Shown here piece by piece: positions 44,765 through 53,801 of a stretch of 64,000 nt of DNA. Each line of letters begins with the position of its first letter. Position 1 is the first letter of the stretch. Below the pieces are notes generated by a model, which saw only the letters and a list, made by a program, of their open reading frames with translations, ran no database searches and had not been told where the DNA came from. The stretch spans positions 310,001-374,000 of the forward strand of contig NZ_JBDQZI010000002.1 in NCBI RefSeq assembly GCF_042920265.1. Reading direction: 5' to 3'. Source of the stretch: Lysinibacillus_B sp042920265. GTDB taxonomy: Bacteria > Bacillota > Bacilli > Bacillales_A > Planococcaceae. The translations under genes and the position numbers were made by a program.

Positions 44765-45271
44765 CTTTTCAATTGCATTATTTCTGATAGTGTATTTTTA
44801 ATGTGAGGAGATACCTATCATCATTTCCCTTTATAAGTCCTATTCCTTAAGTGTTATTTTATACCATAATATACAAATAAACATTATATCCGTAATTCTT
44901 ACTTTAATCTAAACATCACTGCAATTCTCCTAATTTTAAAATTTCATTCAAATAGCTAAACATCCTTTCCTCATCACTTCCTATAGTCTTAACAAACACT
45001 TATACTCAATCCAATTAGCTTCATTTAATGGGAATAAGAAACCTGGCTTTTTCATCTCAATTTTATCAGGGGTTTCGAATGACAACTGGAAAGAGCTGAA
45101 TATACAGTTCACATGATATACCTAGCACAACTTTTTCTTCTGTATGAGAAGCGGCAATAATCTACTTAATTAATATTACAAAACATGTTAATTTGGCCCT
45201 TTCGTTCGGCCGATTTGTACAACCTGGCCTGTTAGAATGGTGCTTACAGTTTACATGCAAAAGGTGAGGTT
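44765..45271. other. Divergent promoter region of the restriction-modification cluster
   Basis: 507 bp without a supported gene, mostly AT-rich. It must hold promoters for the DUF3883 gene (leftward) and the methyltransferase (rightward). I could not fix a convincing -35/-10 pair or a controller-protein box. Confidence 0.5.
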
Positions 45272-46492
45272 ATGGCAATAGATAACAAGGTTCTAAACAT
45301 TCGAGAAGTGTTGCAGGAGAAGATTGCGTCCGAATATGCACGTGTTTATCAAACGAAAATGGAGAAGGGGATCCCGTCTATTGACTGGCGAAACGATAAA
45401 ATCAATGTCGTCAGTTTGTTTTCTGGGTGTGGTGGATTCGATCTTGGATTTGAATTAGCTGGACTTGTAGCGACTATAGGGGAAGAACAAGCGATGACCG
45501 CTTTTCGTTCACAAGAAGATTTTAATGCCATTCGTCATCAAAGTATTTTTCATACCATTTATACAGTTGATTGTTTCAAAGAGGCAAATCAATCCTATTC
45601 ATTCAATTTCCCTGCTAATGCTCAGCAAACGATTGATATTAGGAAAGTACATCACTTCCCAAAAGCGGATTTAGTCATTGGCGGATTTCCGTGTACCGGC
45701 TATAGCGAAGGCGGATTGAGACTCATCGACGACGAGCGCAACTTCCTATACATTCACTTCATCCGCTGCATTACGCAAGCGAAGCCTGATGTATTCGTCG
45801 CAGAAAACGTGAAAGGACTGATGACGATTGGGAAAGGTGAAGTCATTAAACAAATTACCGAGGATTTTGCGGCCTGTGGGTATGATGTGCAGTATCAATT
45901 ATTATCGTCAGAACAATACGGTGTACCGCAATTACGGGAGCGGGTGTTTATCGTCGGTGTGAAGAAAGGGCTTGGCTTTAAATATAACTATCCGCAGCCA
46001 ACACATGGAGAAGGATTGTTGCCATTTGTGACATTGCGCGAAGCCATTGGGGATTTAGAGGCAAATCCCGGTCCGTATTTTACAGGCTCCTATTCCAGCA
46101 TTTATATGTCCCGAAACCGCAAGAAACGTTGGGACGAGCAAAGCTTTACGATTCAAGCATCTGGTAGACAAGCCCCTCTTCATCCGAGTGGCTTACCAAT
46201 GGAAAAGGTCGGTAAGGACGAGTGGAGCTTCCCAGATGGTGAGGAAGCACACCGCCGTTTATCGGTTCGGGAGATTGCCCGCATTCAAACATTTCCGGAT
46301 TGGTTTACATTTAGCGATGGCGGCAATCAGAATGTAACGGAAAATAACCGCTTAGATAAGCAATACAAGCAAATCGGTAATGCCGTTCCTGTATTACTCG
46401 CTAAAGCAGTAGCTGACCCGATTGCAAAATGGGCTGTTGAACGTGTGAAAAGCCGTGTCATTTATGAAACACAGCAATTACAATTGTTTTAA
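45272..46492 (+). CDS. DNA (cytosine-5) methyltransferase
   Basis: A 406-residue C5 methyltransferase. Motif I is FSGCGGFDLGFELAG (SAM binding), motif IV GGFPCTGYSEGG with the catalytic Cys, motif VI AENVKGL, motif VIII QLRERVF, motif IX RLSVREIARIQTFP and motif X QIGNAVP. It methylates a specific DNA sequence and protects host DNA from the nearby restriction genes. The target-recognition region between VIII and IX is short (about 100 residues). It is divergent from the restriction genes. The target sequence cannot be inferred. Confidence 0.93.
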   Translation: MAIDNKVLNIREVLQEKIASEYARVYQTKMEKGIPSIDWRNDKINVVSLFSGCGGFDLGFELAGLVATIGEEQAMTAFRSQEDFNAIRHQSIFHTIYTVDCFKEANQSYSFNFPANAQQTIDIRKVHHFPKADLVIGGFPCTGYSEGGLRLIDDERNFLYIHFIRCITQAKPDVFVAENVKGLMTIGKGEVIKQITEDFAACGYDVQYQLLSSEQYGVPQLRERVFIVGVKKGLGFKYNYPQPTHGEGLLPFVTLREAIGDLEANPGPYFTGSYSSIYMSRNRKKRWDEQSFTIQASGRQAPLHPSGLPMEKVGKDEWSFPDGEEAHRRLSVREIARIQTFPDWFTFSDGGNQNVTENNRLDKQYKQIGNAVPVLLAKAVADPIAKWAVERVKSRVIYETQQLQLF

Positions 46493-46496
46493 CACA

Positions 46497-46527
46497 AAAT
46501 CCCACCGCCTCCTGTGCAGTGGGATTT
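46497..46527. terminator. Bidirectional terminator
   Basis: AAATCCCAC/GTGGGATTT stem between the methyltransferase and the convergent DHHW gene. Confidence 0.8.
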
Positions 46528-46546
46528 CCCTAATTTATTCACCTAA

Positions 46547-47686
46547 TCACTTCAACTTCAACAAAGATCCATCGTCCACAAATGTAGTCGTGTTGAATAA
46601 AAACAAGACGTCTTGAATATCATGCTCCGTCAAATACGCATCAATGCTGCCATTATAATAGCGCAGATCGATGACATGGATTTCCGGCACATGCCTTGTG
46701 AGAAACGGGATGACATTATGGGCATACGAGTCTTTGATGATGAGTAGCTTCTCTTGGTCAATCTGTTGCGGAGAGAGCTCGGTTGTTAGCTTCATGAGCG
46801 CGTGGACCCCGCCTAGAAAATAAGCATACTGATCCTTTTTGGCAAGAAAGCTGGGATCATATAGGCTGTTCACGGTTTGATCGGTATCCGCGATATACAT
46901 CTCGGTCGTGACCGCATCACGCGGGATGTATACGTCGATTTGATCGGGTGTGACATTCGTAAATTGACTTCTTGTATGATAGCTGCCTAAAAACGACTGG
47001 CTGACCGTTTCAATGTGAAATTGTTGCGGTGACAGCGGCTGCCATCCTTGCTGCTCGGCATACGCGACATAGGCTAAATACGCCCCATATGTCGTCCAGT
47101 GATGGTCAGTCCGATAATAAATCGGCTCCGCTGCATGTAGTGTGAGAAAATCAAAGCCATTCATAAACTTGATTTCGTTGTGCATATGCCCGGCGACCCA
47201 TTGATTAACCTTCCGTTGCGAATACGACGGGGCTAACCATGGTAACCGCTCCGGATAAAGACCAATCGATGTCGGGGCAAGTAGAAACGTCATAGCCACT
47301 TCTGGATGACCCTCTGCAAATGCATTGACCGCCTCGGTATAGTGCGCGACTGTCGCGTAATCAGGCTCTACAAACTTTTCAAATAAATAGCCGTCTTTCC
47401 CTTGATAAATGCCGTTATTTTCCTGCTGCAAGCGGTACTTTTCTGCAGTCGATTTCACCCATAGCCACTTGTCCCGAAACGGAAAATGATCCGTGATGAA
47501 GCTTTCCACCTCTTCGGCATATTGCTTCGATAGTAGGTTATCCCATGTCAGCTGTGGCGCCGCTTGTAAATATCTATTTTCCAGTTCAGAGAAGCGTTGA
47601 TGAGGCAAAATGAAAAAAAGGAGCGCCATTAGAAACATCGTACCGACAAAGCCAAACACGAATAATCGCTCGGTATACTGCTTCAT
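46547..47686 (-). CDS. AlgX/AlgJ-like DHHW O-acetylation protein
   Basis: A 379-residue protein with one N-terminal membrane helix (about 8-28) and an extracytoplasmic SGNH-like domain. The family motif DHHW occurs in RTDHHWTTYGAYLAY, and KDSYAHNVIPF carries the later Asp-Ser pair. Such proteins transfer acetyl groups to cell-surface polysaccharides. It lies 12 bp after the MBOAT gene, its usual partner. The acceptor polymer is unknown. Confidence 0.85.
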   Translation of the reverse strand: MKQYTERLFVFGFVGTMFLMALLFFILPHQRFSELENRYLQAAPQLTWDNLLSKQYAEEVESFITDHFPFRDKWLWVKSTAEKYRLQQENNGIYQGKDGYLFEKFVEPDYATVAHYTEAVNAFAEGHPEVAMTFLLAPTSIGLYPERLPWLAPSYSQRKVNQWVAGHMHNEIKFMNGFDFLTLHAAEPIYYRTDHHWTTYGAYLAYVAYAEQQGWQPLSPQQFHIETVSQSFLGSYHTRSQFTNVTPDQIDVYIPRDAVTTEMYIADTDQTVNSLYDPSFLAKKDQYAYFLGGVHALMKLTTELSPQQIDQEKLLIIKDSYAHNVIPFLTRHVPEIHVIDLRYYNGSIDAYLTEHDIQDVLFLFNTTTFVDDGSLLKLK

Positions 47687-47698
47687 ACGATTCCCTCC

Positions 47699-49084
47699 CT
47701 AAAAACGAAAATATAAAAACGGATTAAATGTGGCATCGACTAAATATGCGACAGAAAGCAAATAAAGAAAGGCATACCACACTACATGAACGAACGATAA
47801 TTCATTCGTTTTTGACCATTGCTTAATCGGTAACGAGGCAATGAGTAACACGAATAGAAGCACGGCGTTTGTGTAGAAAAAGTACACTGTCTCAGCATTC
47901 CAAAGCGATTGACCATTGAATCCCCACATCGCTGCCAAATAATCGACAATCGCAGCAGGCTGTTCAAAGGTAAATAGCACCCAGCCGATGAGAATGAGTA
48001 CGATCGCATACAGATGTCGCATCCAGCGAGGTAAACGAAGCAGTAATGCAAGTCCCCACCATTTTTCCATGAGGAGAATAACACCAAAATACAGCCCCCA
48101 AACGATAAAATTCCAGTTGGCACCATGCCAAAAACCTGTGAGCATCCACACAATGAGGATATTACGCATTTGGATGGCTAACCCGCGCCGATTGCCCCCA
48201 AGCGGAATGTACACATATTCGCGAAACCATGACCCAAGCGAAATATGCCATCTTCGCCAAAAGTCCGTTATGCTCTGTGCAATATACGGTTTATTGAAGT
48301 TTTCATTAAACCGGAAACCAAACATGAGACCAAGGCCAATCGCCATATCCGAATAACCACTAAAATCAAAGTAAATTTGAAACGCAAAGGCGATAATGCC
48401 GAGCCAAGCGGTTAACACTGGCATCGTCTCTAAATTAGAGCTAGAAATCGTGTCCCATAGTAAGCCGATATTGTTCGCCAGAAGCACCTTTTTCGCTAGT
48501 CCGATCGTAAACCGACGAACCCCCTCAGCGAACATCTTCATATTTTCCGAACGCCGTTGCAGTTGTTCGGCAATCGTACTATATTTCACGATTGGTCCTG
48601 CCACCAGTTGCGGGAACAGCGCAATATACGCGCCGAAATCGATCCAATTGCGCTGTGCTTTCGCGGTTCCTCTATACACGTCGATAATATAAGACATCGA
48701 TTGGAATGTGTAAAAAGAGATTCCGATAGGCAAAGGCAGTTCTAGTAGTGAAATATTCGTCCCGACGAACGCGTTGACATTTTGAATGAAAAAATCTGCG
48801 TACTTGAAAAAAGATAACAGCAACAGATTTACGATAACGGAACAGACGACAATGCCCTTCCGTCTAATGGCGGCCATATTCGGTTTATCTAATAGCAACC
48901 CAAAACTATAATCGGTCACCGTAGACACTAACATAATGACAATGTAAACCGGCTCACCCCAAGCATAGAAGAGCAGGCTCATTATAAATAAAATGAGATT
49001 TCTCATTCGTCTTGGGGCAACATAATAAAGCATTAAAACAGCCGGCAAAAATAAAAATAGGAACAGCAGGCTACTAAATACCAT
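47699..49084 (-). CDS. MBOAT-family membrane O-acyltransferase
   Basis: A 461-residue protein with about 11 membrane helices. The conserved region has PQLVAGPIV, FNKPYIAQSITDFWRRWHISLGSWFREYVYIPLGGNRRG (in pieces) and the catalytic His in WMLTGFWHGANWNF. It moves acetyl groups across the membrane for the DHHW protein encoded next. It resembles AlgI/DltB/PatA. The three genes 46547-49573 form one minus-strand operon. Confidence 0.9.
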   Translation of the reverse strand: MVFSSLLFLFLFLPAVLMLYYVAPRRMRNLILFIMSLLFYAWGEPVYIVIMLVSTVTDYSFGLLLDKPNMAAIRRKGIVVCSVIVNLLLLSFFKYADFFIQNVNAFVGTNISLLELPLPIGISFYTFQSMSYIIDVYRGTAKAQRNWIDFGAYIALFPQLVAGPIVKYSTIAEQLQRRSENMKMFAEGVRRFTIGLAKKVLLANNIGLLWDTISSSNLETMPVLTAWLGIIAFAFQIYFDFSGYSDMAIGLGLMFGFRFNENFNKPYIAQSITDFWRRWHISLGSWFREYVYIPLGGNRRGLAIQMRNILIVWMLTGFWHGANWNFIVWGLYFGVILLMEKWWGLALLLRLPRWMRHLYAIVLILIGWVLFTFEQPAAIVDYLAAMWGFNGQSLWNAETVYFFYTNAVLLFVLLIASLPIKQWSKTNELSFVHVVWYAFLYLLSVAYLVDATFNPFLYFRF

Positions 49085-49090
49085 CGCCGT

Positions 49091-49573
49091 CTATTTTTTT
49101 TCGAAGAAGCGGTCGTACACGTTGATTAGTTCTTCTGCACTTTCAGAAATCACCATTAATACATAATTGTCTTTTGTCACGATTTTATAGTTTTTCGCAT
49201 TTTCATATTGATCCGGTAAATATTGCTCGAACTGCTTCATGACATTTTCCGCGCGTTGTTTCGCCGCTGCTTCAATCTCTGCCACGTCTTTTGCCTCTTT
49301 TACTTTAAAAATCGCAATTTCATTTGTTTTAACATTCATCATGGGCATGCGCACTGAAAAATCTTCCAGCTTTTCCGCATCTATATTGTAAAATTCTTTT
49401 AATTGTTCTGCTGATAATTCGATTTGTGCAGGTTGCTCGACTTCCGTCACCATCGTGTCTGCTATTTCTTTGGCAGACTCCTTCACTTCCACTGTCGCAG
49501 ACTCGTTGTCAGAACAAGCTGCAATCACCATCGCTAACATCGCCGTTAGCACCATCATCCACATTTTTTTCAT
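49091..49573 (-). CDS. DUF4358 lipoprotein
   Basis: A 160-residue exported lipoprotein with lipobox IAAC (Cys near 20). The mature part has YNIDAEKLEDFSVRMPMMNVKTNEIAIFKV, typical of DUF4358, often found next to MBOAT/DHHW genes. It lies 6 bp before the MBOAT gene. The role is unknown, perhaps assisting acetylation at the cell surface. Confidence 0.85.
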   Translation of the reverse strand: MKKMWMMVLTAMLAMVIAACSDNESATVEVKESAKEIADTMVTEVEQPAQIELSAEQLKEFYNIDAEKLEDFSVRMPMMNVKTNEIAIFKVKEAKDVAEIEAAAKQRAENVMKQFEQYLPDQYENAKNYKIVTKDNYVLMVISESAEELINVYDRFFEKK

Positions 49574-49716
49574 ACTATTCTCTCCTTTTTCTAGTTGCTG
49601 TACTTCAAGGCATTAGACGTGGACAATCTATTTACGTTACACGAAATAAAATATTTTCAATTTTAAAATACTTTCGAGTAGTTTGCTTCTTTTCTGCTGG
49701 AGCATACTTACGGGCA

Positions 49717-49754
49717 TTAAAAAAGGGACTGTCTCATCCGTGAGGCAGTCCCTT
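49717..49754 (-). terminator. Terminator that contains the stop codon of the phosphatase gene
   Basis: AAGGGACTGTCTCA pairs with TGAGGCAGTCCCTT (14 bp with one G-U), followed by T7 on the minus strand. The TGA stop (49734-49736) lies within the stem. Confidence 0.9.
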
Positions 49755-50471
49755 TTCTTCCATCTTTATTTCCTTACCCGACAGCACAACAAATGTCTCC
49801 AAAATCTCCCCTTGCTCGCTCATTAGCAGGGCATTTAATTGACCGCCGTATGCACAGCCGCCGTCGATCCCAATATAGCTTTGGCACGGGCTAATCCAAA
49901 TATCGTCGATTTCATGCATATTGCGTGTTGGCGTATGACCAAACACATTCACTAGGCCGGTTTTATTTTCATGTATGTAATGATTTCGAATCCACAAAAA
50001 ATCACGACTCGTTGTATTTTGCCAATGATCGAGTCCCGAATCAAAGCCCGCATGTGTCAGTAGCAGCTTGCCGTATTGGTAATAGTGGCGAGCATTCCGT
50101 AAAAAGTCGATTTCCTTAGCAAACTGTGTTGTTAAAATTTTTATATTGTCAGCTGTTGCCTCTACATCGACATCCTGAATGAATGAACGCAGCATCTCCA
50201 TACCACCGTTCATTAAAAACGGTGTTGGATCTTTCATCAAGCCGTCCACATAGTACATGAGTAAATCCTCATGATTCCCTTTCATGACAATCACTTTTTC
50301 GGGATATTGTTGCTGCAAAGCCATCACACGCTGTACCACCTCATAAGAGTACTCCCCGCGATCAATCATATCCCCTAAAATTACAAGCAAACTTTCCTCA
50401 TCCCAGTGCTGTAGAATTGCTTCAAATTCTTTGGCCATTCCATGTATGTCACTTACGATAAATAAATTCAT
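49734..50471 (-). CDS. Calcineurin-like (PPP-type) metallophosphatase
   Basis: A 245-residue protein with the phosphoesterase motifs SDIHG (near 8), GDMIDRG (near 34) and KGNHED (near 64), and the later metal ligands in LLTHAG and FGHTP. It resembles bacterial Ser/Thr phosphatases and PrpE-like diadenosine polyphosphatases. The substrate is unknown. It appears monocistronic. Confidence 0.85.
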   Translation of the reverse strand: MNLFIVSDIHGMAKEFEAILQHWDEESLLVILGDMIDRGEYSYEVVQRVMALQQQYPEKVIVMKGNHEDLLMYYVDGLMKDPTPFLMNGGMEMLRSFIQDVDVEATADNIKILTTQFAKEIDFLRNARHYYQYGKLLLTHAGFDSGLDHWQNTTSRDFLWIRNHYIHENKTGLVNVFGHTPTRNMHEIDDIWISPCQSYIGIDGGCAYGGQLNALLMSEQGEILETFVVLSGKEIKMEEKGLPHG

Positions 50472-50572
50472 AACACTTCTCCCTGTCTGATTGGTTATTT
50501 TATATTATAACGCTTTTTGGTCGCTTCACCAAAATTTGGCGGATTAAAATTTTGTCATTCGTGCCTCCGCAT

Positions 50573-50601
50573 AAAAAAGAGACCACATCGCATGCGATCT
50601 C
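50573..50601 (-). terminator. Orphan terminator upstream of the phosphatase gene
   Basis: On the minus strand GAGATC...GGTCTC forms a stem followed by T6, 102 bp before the phosphatase start. Upstream (50620-50700) are two copies of CAGAAACCTCT and several complementary segments. It could end an unseen leader RNA or be an attenuator; I do not recognise a known riboswitch. Confidence 0.55.
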
Positions 50602-50751
50602 ATCAAAGTTTGAGTTCCCGCTTCCTTTGCAGAAACCTCTACATAAAGTTAATAGAGAAATCTCCACTTTCTCGGAAAACAGAAACCTCTCAGGAGAGTG
50701 TGTAATTAGTTTGTACGGAATACCGATTTTTATACATCGCTTGAGCTAGTT

Positions 50752-50889
50752 TTTTGAACGGATAGCTGCGGGTTTTGACCGGATAGACGTTCGTTTTGCT
50801 CGCATACACGTGGCTTTTGACCGTTTACTCGGGCTTTTTGCTCGTTCAGCTGCTTTTTGACCGCTTACCAACATTTTTTACTCGCACCC
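50752..50889. repeat. 21-bp phased array, alternating TTTTGACCG/TTTTGCTCG, seven copies
   Basis: The G of the TTTTG core falls at 50756, 50777, 50798, 50819, 50840, 50859 and, mutated to A, 50880 (steps 21, 21, 21, 21, 19, 21). From the second unit on, cores alternate between ACCG and CTCG. It ends 10 bp before the stop codon of the DUF4003 gene, in its 3' flank. Confidence 0.9.
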
Positions 50890-50898
50890 TAGTCTTAA

Positions 50899-51825
50899 TT
50901 AGTCTCCCCCACCACCGCCGTCACCACCAGCATCACCACCTGAATCACTATCGATGGCTTGCATCACAATATCTGCAAAATCGAAATCATATGTTGGGAG
51001 GTCGCCAAATGCTTCGCTCGCTGTGTAAATTTGCGTCGCGATCAGTAATGTATTATCATACTTTGGTTTCGCTTTTAACACTTGACACACGTGGTCGTGG
51101 ACTTCCGTGAGTGCTGGAAAGGCGGACGTTTCAAACTTGGCCAGTGCCAGTAAACACACAACGCTATAATGACGGGGTTCGAGCTTTGTATTCGCTGCTT
51201 GAATAAGTGCCGCCAGTTCCTCTACCTTCGCCCAAATCGTGTCATCCCATGCACCAGTGCCAATCGTCAAAAGAAAGGCGGCATGTTTGCTTGTACCGTC
51301 GCGTTTCCAGCCTAGACTGATTAGTCGTTGATAATATTGCTCGTATGTAGTCGCTAGCTCCTCTGGTGATTCGGGTCGCGTTGCTAGCATTGCGCGTAAA
51401 GGTAGTGATAATGACGAAAATTTTAAGCTTGGCTGCTTTATGAGCTCTTTCGTCAACAGCTCCATTTTTTGTGCCTGCTCACTGTCTTTTACATACATCG
51501 CGGCTAAACACGCATCCTCCGAAGAGGCAAAGCCTTTTGTTTTCACGAATGCTTGCTGTGCAATCGCTTGCTTCACCTGCTCGGGCTCTTTCGCAAACTG
51601 CACATAATACGCATGCGCGATTTTCACACTACTTCGCGCAACACTATACCATTTCGTGTTCGCCTTAATGTGCTTTTGTACTTCCTCATAATCGTGATAA
51701 TAAAATCGAAGCCCGCGCACCGTTAATTGTGTCGCCATTTTCTTCACGAACCTTTCTCCGTCCACACCGAAGTAAAGGCGAATCTTTTCTACATTATCTA
51801 CAAATAATTGCAACCGTTCCTTCAT
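50899..51825 (-). CDS. DUF4003-family protein
   Basis: About 308 residues, soluble and helical throughout, ending in an Asp/Gly-rich tail (DSGGDAGGDGGGGGD). The body (KTKGFASSEDACLAAMYV, MLATRPESPEELA) matches DUF4003, an uncharacterised family common in Bacillales. GGGGGG precedes the ATG at 51825, so the longer frame to 51888 is rejected. No conserved neighbour suggests a role. Confidence 0.8.
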   Translation of the reverse strand: MKERLQLFVDNVEKIRLYFGVDGERFVKKMATQLTVRGLRFYYHDYEEVQKHIKANTKWYSVARSSVKIAHAYYVQFAKEPEQVKQAIAQQAFVKTKGFASSEDACLAAMYVKDSEQAQKMELLTKELIKQPSLKFSSLSLPLRAMLATRPESPEELATTYEQYYQRLISLGWKRDGTSKHAAFLLTIGTGAWDDTIWAKVEELAALIQAANTKLEPRHYSVVCLLALAKFETSAFPALTEVHDHVCQVLKAKPKYDNTLLIATQIYTASEAFGDLPTYDFDFADIVMQAIDSDSGGDAGGDGGGGGD

Positions 51826-51968
51826 ACTGATCCCCCCTTTCGTTGTTATACGGATAAAGGGCGCTAAAAGTTTCTCTAAACGAAGCACTCAGCGATAAAT
51901 TGGTTTTAATATCCATTTCATGTTAACCTTACAATATAACCTTATTAACCTAAATAGGAGGATTGAAC

Positions 51969-52157
51969 ATGACGTATAATTTACGCCTGTATATCCGAAT
52001 TGCGACAGCCATTTTATTTGTGATTCTTGTATTTATGAATTTTTTGGGCTATTGGACAGCAGATCGATTCATTCAAATCCTATTTTTCTTTACGATGATA
52101 GTGGCTGTTTTCAGTGCGGGGATTGAAACGGAAAAAAGGCTCAAAAGCAGAAGCTGA
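51969..52157 (+). CDS. Small membrane protein (62 residues)
   Basis: Two hydrophobic helices (about 9-25 and 35-52) with a basic C-terminal end (ETEKRLKSRS). TAGGAGG lies 7 bases before the ATG. A terminator stem includes its stop codon. No family is recognised. Confidence 0.7.
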   Translation: MTYNLRLYIRIATAILFVILVFMNFLGYWTADRFIQILFFFTMIVAVFSAGIETEKRLKSRS

Positions 52158-52182
52158 TTGGACTATTCGAATCAGCTTTTTT
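52149..52182 (+). terminator. Terminator overlapping the end of the small membrane protein gene
   Basis: AAGCTGATT/AATCAGCTT stem with a 10-base loop and T7. The TGA stop is inside the stem. Confidence 0.88.
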
Positions 52183-52230
52183 TACTGCACACGGTGCTCC
52201 TAATTAAACTGAGAATATGGTTCAAGGATT

Positions 52231-52740
52231 TTAGTTGGAATATAGCTTTAATAGTTCCTGTACCGCTAAACTATTGGCATCATCCAGATTAACGAAATAG
52301 GGTAATTGCCATTTTTGCGTTGCTATTGCTTGTTTACTCGTAGGCGTATCCCAACTAGGATAGACCCTCATCGCCATCTTCCCTTTTTTAGTAGCTGTTT
52401 TTAGGATATTTTGTTTCACCAGAACTTCTTTTGGAAAAACGAATTGTCCAAAACGCTTATCATCAGTAAACGTATTAATGACCAATAAATCTGGCGCTTT
52501 TTCAAATGAAAATGCTTGGTTTTTATTTTTATCATCCTTTTCCCAAAAGGCTACAAACTGTCCGATCTTAGTAGGTGTTATTTTCGCGACTCGAAACCTT
52601 ATTGATTTAGAATTTAATTGAAATATCCCCGCCCCATACTCCGCATTTTGAGTTTCTTCTACTACATCTTTTATAGCGAGCTTATTAGGCGCATAAAATA
52701 GTTCATTTATGTATGTTAATGCCTTATGAAATTCATTCAT
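52231..52740 (-). CDS. MepB-family protein
   Basis: A 169-residue soluble protein. The segments EYGAGIFQLNSKSIRFRVAKITPTKIGQFV and GQFVFPKEVL are typical of MepB, an uncharacterised protein next to the mepRA multidrug operon in Staphylococcus. No efflux gene is adjacent here. The function is unknown. Confidence 0.8.
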   Translation of the reverse strand: MNEFHKALTYINELFYAPNKLAIKDVVEETQNAEYGAGIFQLNSKSIRFRVAKITPTKIGQFVAFWEKDDKNKNQAFSFEKAPDLLVINTFTDDKRFGQFVFPKEVLVKQNILKTATKKGKMAMRVYPSWDTPTSKQAIATQKWQLPYFVNLDDANSLAVQELLKLYSN

Positions 52741-52764
52741 TGTTGTACTCCTTCTCTAAATCCT

Positions 52765-53286
52765 TTATTTTGCAATAAAATGCTCCACCTTTTTAAATTG
52801 AGATACGTTGATTTCGCCCGTTGTGACCTGAATAACTTGCGCCCCTGCCCAATAATCAGACTGGTTTAATAATTGTAAATCAAACACTCTTTCCCACGAT
52901 GCTTCTTTTGTGAGGTTACATTTTCCAGCATCAAACAATTCATCCTCTTCTTCATGTAATGCTAAGAAATCATTCATTAACACAATATGCCAGGCATCAA
53001 AATCAGACAGCAGTACTTGCTGGGTTGATATTTCCACTTCAATTTGAACGCCTGCTGTGCCGCTTGGGAGCAAGGCTTCATCATGCAAATCTCGTTTCTC
53101 CGTCCATAGCCAAATAGGATATGTGCCATTATGACCGATTCGATTGTTCATTTGCTGTATCATCCAGTCGTAGGCAGCTAAAAACTCTTCCCAAACATAC
53201 TCCTTTGAGCCCGACAGCGTTCCCTTTTTCACTGCCTGTTCATATGCCGCTTTACTTTGAATTGTATAATACTTCACGTCATTCAC
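52765..53286 (-). CDS. DUF3841-like protein
   Basis: A 173-residue soluble protein with YTIQSKAAYEQAVKKG at the N terminus and PIWLWTEKRDL in the middle, a pattern of DUF3841. It lies 24 bp upstream of mepB-like and may be co-transcribed. GGAAGG precedes the start. Function unknown. Confidence 0.72.
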   Translation of the reverse strand: MNDVKYYTIQSKAAYEQAVKKGTLSGSKEYVWEEFLAAYDWMIQQMNNRIGHNGTYPIWLWTEKRDLHDEALLPSGTAGVQIEVEISTQQVLLSDFDAWHIVLMNDFLALHEEEDELFDAGKCNLTKEASWERVFDLQLLNQSDYWAGAQVIQVTTGEINVSQFKKVEHFIAK

Positions 53287-53348
53287 CTTCCTTCATAAAA
53301 TGATTTTACTAACTCACAATGAGCAAATCCTGAAATATATGTTACCAT

Positions 53349-53540
53349 TTGGGTAACCGTTGCTTTCCGCTTCGGCACTCGCTTTCCACGGGCGAGATCA
53401 AGCCTCCTCGTCGCTCATCCTTCGCTGCTCCTGTCGCTACGCTTTCGTCGCAAATAAATTTCCTGCGGGGTCTTGATTGTCTCGCTTTTCCCGTAGGAGT
53501 CTCGCGCCTGCGCTACAAGCAACTATTGTTCAATATAATA
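53349..53540. repeat. GC-rich repetitive extragenic element
   Basis: About 190 bp of unusual GC-rich, palindromic sequence in an AT-rich region. It contains CTCGCTTTCCACGGGCGAG, ATCAAGCCTCCTCG facing CGGGGTCTTGAT, and CCCGTAGGAGTCTCGCGCC. I recall similar sequences scattered in many Bacillales genomes, without a firm name. It can fold into a long structure. No gene is supported. Confidence 0.7.
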
Positions 53541-53801
53541 ATCGGTTGCTAAAACTAAAGAAAGATGCTCATTCATTACGGTAGAGGCTGGCAATTATAC
53601 TTGCAACTATATAGAAGGCATTGGTTTTTTAGAGTCAGAAAGAGTATTTGAAATAGGTGAATGCACTACCTTTGTTAAATTAGCGTACTTTTTTAACTCT
53701 AAATTTTAAAAACCGACTATATAGAAAGAAATTGATTTCTTTTAGAGAAGAGAAATGTTTTTCTAAGATATCCAGAAGCATTCACTTTTGCCGTAGCGCG
53801 C

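Noticed and set aside
45206..45240. Methyltransferase promoter with TTGTAC and TAGAAT
   Set aside because: The spacing is only 12 bp, too short for a sigma-A promoter.
50620..50710. Glycine or other known riboswitch
   Set aside because: I could not match the conserved cores of any riboswitch class I know; only a terminator and repeats are supported.
53577..53709. 47-codon open stretch without ATG
   Set aside because: No start codon or ribosome site and no recognisable protein.
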